This document shows, one piece after another, positions 4,464 to 5,973 of a DNA stretch of 5,973 bases (position 1 is its first letter; each line of letters begins with the position of its first letter). Position numbers and translations under genes: made by a program. The stretch comes from Candidatus Iainarchaeum sp. (lineage in GTDB: Archaea; Iainarchaeota; Iainarchaeia; Iainarchaeales; GCA-2688035), in assembly GCA_028712575.1 (NCBI GenBank), contig JAQTPU010000054.1, positions 1-5,973 on the forward strand. Direction: 5' to 3'. Below the pieces are notes generated by a model. It saw only the letters and a program-made list of their open reading frames with translations, did not search any database and was not told the origin of the DNA.

Positions 4464-5141
4464 ATGGCCGGCAGGGTTACAAGAAGAGGTTTTTTGAAAA
4501 AAACCGGTTTGGGATTAGGGCTTGTTCTTGGCGCAAAGGGCTGCAGGGAACCTGAAACAAGAAGCGCCTTAAGGCCAACACCGAGAATTCCCGAGGAAAT
4601 GATTGCAAGGCAGATGGCAGAGGCAAGAATGGTTCCCTGGAAGAAAAAACTGCGGGAAATGCCCAAACCGAAAACAGACCCTGTAAGAGGCATTATTACA
4701 AAAAAAATTCTAATGGCAGAACTTATTTTTGGCACAAGGGCAAGGCTTATTGCAGAACAAAGACTGCCCTCCAATGCAGGGACTGTCCTGCCTGAAGAAA
4801 CTGTCAACGGCCTGCCGATAAGCAGTGCAATGATTGGAATGCTCAAGGCAAAAGGCTTCCTTAAAAAAGAAAAAAAATACGATTTTTCAAACAATGCAAA
4901 ACCAAGCCTTGCGGATTATTATAAAGTGAGGACAGCCTGGTACAGGTATGCTGCAAGCGAAGTGCAAAAAATCAATTCATTCAAAGCAGCCCCTCCAAGT
5001 GAAAAAACAAGGATGCTGGTTGCAGCAGGCAGAAGCCGGGAATCACTCCTGGAATTCTGGAACAGCCAAAAAATCATTCCATATTCCGAAGCAGACAAGT
5101 ATGTGAAAAGCATAATGGAATGCGCAAAACTCGCGGAATAA
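4464..5141 (+). CDS. Secreted protein with twin-arginine (Tat) signal, unknown function
   Basis: The 225-residue product begins MAGRVTRRGFLKKTG, a near-perfect Tat motif (TRRGFLK, twin Arg at 7-8), followed by a weakly hydrophobic Gly/Leu stretch (LGLGLVLGAKG, 16-26) and Cys27. A low-hydrophobicity core is typical of Tat signals. Cys27 could be lipidated, but the preceding AKG does not fit a good lipobox. The mature part is basic and probably helical, with no recognised domain or catalytic motif; it has a Pro-rich linker (RPTPRIPEE) and a segment IITKKILMAELIFGTRARLIAEQ. A soluble folded extracytoplasmic protein is inferred, exported after folding. The gene stands alone between a divergent operon and tRNA-His. 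A T5 run at 5156-5160 is its likely stop signal. Confidence 0.8.
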   Translation: MAGRVTRRGFLKKTGLGLGLVLGAKGCREPETRSALRPTPRIPEEMIARQMAEARMVPWKKKLREMPKPKTDPVRGIITKKILMAELIFGTRARLIAEQRLPSNAGTVLPEETVNGLPISSAMIGMLKAKGFLKKEKKYDFSNNAKPSLADYYKVRTAWYRYAASEVQKINSFKAAPPSEKTRMLVAAGRSRESLLEFWNSQKIIPYSEADKYVKSIMECAKLAE

Positions 5142-5155
5142 GCCATAATGGAAGC

Positions 5156-5160
5156 TTTTT
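5156..5160 (+). terminator. Weak T5 tract after the Tat-signal gene
   Basis: A T5 run followed by A5 begins 14 nt after the stop codon. It is short but well placed. The rest of the gap to 5309 holds the tRNA-His promoter and no convincing gene. Confidence 0.3.
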
Positions 5161-5252
5161 AAAAACATCCTGAAGCAAGTATTTTATCTGATAACCATGA
5201 GAAGGAATTTACTTCATTTGCATCAATAATTTTCCTAATTCTGGAGACCTGC

Positions 5253-5262
5253 TTAATTATAA
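5253..5262 (+). promoter_or_regulatory. Probable TATA box for tRNA-His
   Basis: TTAATTATAA is the best A/T box before the tRNA and predicts a start near 5283, giving a 5' leader of about 27 nt for RNase P to remove. Confidence 0.45.
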
Positions 5263-5309
5263 GAATTTTTTCACTCCCTATTCATCAGACTATTCAAACC
5301 AAAAAAAAT

Positions 5310-5381
5310 GGCTGCGATGGTGCATTGGTAGCATGGAAGCCTGTGGAGCTTTCGAGCCGGGTCCGAATCCCGGTCGCGGCC
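5310..5381 (+). tRNA. tRNA-His(GTG) with encoded G-1
   Basis: The acceptor stem pairs 5311-5317 (GCTGCGA) with 5374-5380 (TCGCGGC). G5310 is the histidine-specific G-1 opposite discriminator C5381, so it need not be added after transcription. The D arm is GTGC-ATTGGTA-GCAT, the anticodon stem is GAAGC with GCTTT, and the loop CTGTGGA has anticodon 5343-5345. The T arm is CCGGG-TCCGAAT-CCCGG; position 55 is C instead of the near-universal T. No intron and no encoded CCA. It lies 98 nt before hisS, the gene of its charging enzyme. Confidence 0.95.
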
Positions 5382-5444
5382 CTCCCCTTTTCTTTTTCTT
5401 TTCGAAAGAAAAAGAAAAGTGCAAGTTTCCCAAAAGAAAAAGAA
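5382..5444 (+). repeat. Dispersed hairpin repeat, copy 2 (likely tRNA-His terminator)
   Basis: This 63-nt copy of the 1736-1796 element starts right after the tRNA discriminator base. It has a perfect 15-bp stem, 5387-5401 with 5405-5419, loop TCG, and the same tail. Its T-rich 5' arm (T4, T5 and T4 runs) gives tRNA-His a termination signal. As in copy 1, a promoter follows within about 35 nt. Confidence 0.85.
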
Positions 5445-5447
5445 ACC

Positions 5448-5457
5448 TTAAATTATA
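5448..5457 (+). promoter_or_regulatory. TATA box of hisS
   Basis: TTAAATTATA is centred 26 nt before the hisS ATG, so transcription probably starts at or next to the ATG (leaderless). No Shine-Dalgarno site is present, which agrees. Confidence 0.65.
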
Positions 5458-5478
5458 CAACAAACAATAGTGATTAAA

Positions 5479-5973
5479 ATGAAGTTTCAGACAGTAAGAG
5501 GAATGAGAGATTTTTTGCCTGAACAGGCAAAGAAAAAGCAGGCAATAGAAGACAAAATCAGGCGCGAATTTGAAGCCTACGGTTTTGAACCCTTGGAAAC
5601 ACCAATAGTAGAGGATTTTGAATTGCTTGCTGCAAAAGGCAGTGCAGGAGAAGCAATAAAAGAGGAAATTTATTATTTCAAGGACAAATCAGACAGGGAA
5701 CTCGGATTAAGGTTTGATTTGACAGTTCCGCTTGCACGCGTAGTGGCTTCAAATCCGCAATTGATAAAGCCATTCAAGAGATACCAGATTGGGCCTGTTT
5801 ACAGGTATGACCGCCCAGGAGCCAAAAGGTATCGTTCATTTACACAGGCAGATGCTGACATTATCGGCAGCGCTTCTATTCTTGCTGATTTTGAATTGAT
5901 TGCGCTTGGATACAAAATAATGAAAAACCTTGGATTAAAATTTTTCATAAAAGTGTCAAACAAGGCATTGCTG
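5479..5973 (+). CDS. hisS: Histidyl-tRNA synthetase, N-terminal part (3' end outside window)
   Basis: This class II enzyme attaches histidine to tRNA-His. The first 165 codons are present and the frame is open to the window end. The start MKFQTVRGMRDFLPEQA is typical of HisRS. Motif 1 lies around EAYGFEPLETPIVEDFELL (residues 32-50) with its invariant Pro42. The histidine-site segment is LRFDLTVPLARVVA (77-90). Motif 2 is GPVYRYDRPGAKRYRSFTQ (105-123), with Arg109 expected to contact ATP, followed by ADADIIGS, the archaeal-type sequence. The histidine A motifs, motif 3 and the anticodon-binding domain are downstream and unseen. The ATG is the first start in frame after the TATA box and appears leaderless. 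Its substrate tRNA-His lies just upstream on the same strand, separated by the hairpin repeat and a promoter, so the two probably have separate transcripts. Confidence 0.97.
   Translation, partial: MKFQTVRGMRDFLPEQAKKKQAIEDKIRREFEAYGFEPLETPIVEDFELLAAKGSAGEAIKEEIYYFKDKSDRELGLRFDLTVPLARVVASNPQLIKPFKRYQIGPVYRYDRPGAKRYRSFTQADADIIGSASILADFELIALGYKIMKNLGLKFFIKVSNKALL

Noticed and set aside
4400..4894. Minus-strand frame of 164 codons with hydrophobic stretches
   Set aside because: It is antisense to the Tat-signal gene, and its hydrophobicity is the complement of Lys- and Asn-rich plus-strand codons.

Overview
The window looks archaeal. It carries a type II methionine aminopeptidase, an archaeal-type histidyl-tRNA synthetase, a tRNA with a bulge-helix-bulge intron, no encoded CCA on any of the three tRNAs, T-tract terminators, and TATA boxes about 26 nt before likely leaderless starts. 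The small intergenic gaps, many small proteins of unknown function and an orphan UPF0175 protein would suit a reduced-genome DPANN-type archaeon, but that placement is inference and no marker gene here settles it.

Layout. Positions 1-1723 (+): the C-terminal 232 codons of methionine aminopeptidase (map), whose stop directly abuts a six-helix membrane protein. Positions 1736-1857: copy 1 of a 61-63 nt dispersed hairpin repeat, then a promoter. Positions 1858-2045 (+): a tRNA-Arg(GCG) gene split by a 114-nt intron. Positions 2026-2214: two tandem 90-95 nt units that begin inside the tRNA T-loop. Each contains two hairpins whose arms differ between units but keep their pairing. Positions 2256-2573 (+): a UPF0175/antitoxin-like protein. 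Positions 2648-3463 (-): a protein with faint kinase-fold motifs. Positions 3518-3601 (-): tRNA-Leu(CAG). Positions 3719-4372 (-): a very basic small protein followed by a two-helix membrane protein. Positions 4464-5141 (+): a secreted protein with a twin-arginine signal. Positions 5310-5381 (+): tRNA-His(GTG) with its G-1 encoded, then repeat copy 2 as its apparent terminator, then the first 165 codons of hisS.

The clearest functional pairing is tRNA-His beside the enzyme that charges it. MetAP, three tRNAs and HisRS make this a translation-centred neighbourhood with small genes of unknown role in between.

The most unusual part is 1858-2214. The tRNA 3' end is duplicated 94 nt downstream, and the two following units show compensatory changes, which points to selection on RNA or DNA structure. 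Five hairpins of the same polypyrimidine-loop-polypurine orientation occur in the window (repeat copies 1 and 2, the tRNA intron, and the two tandem units), so they may belong to one family of structured elements. I do not recognise a described system here.
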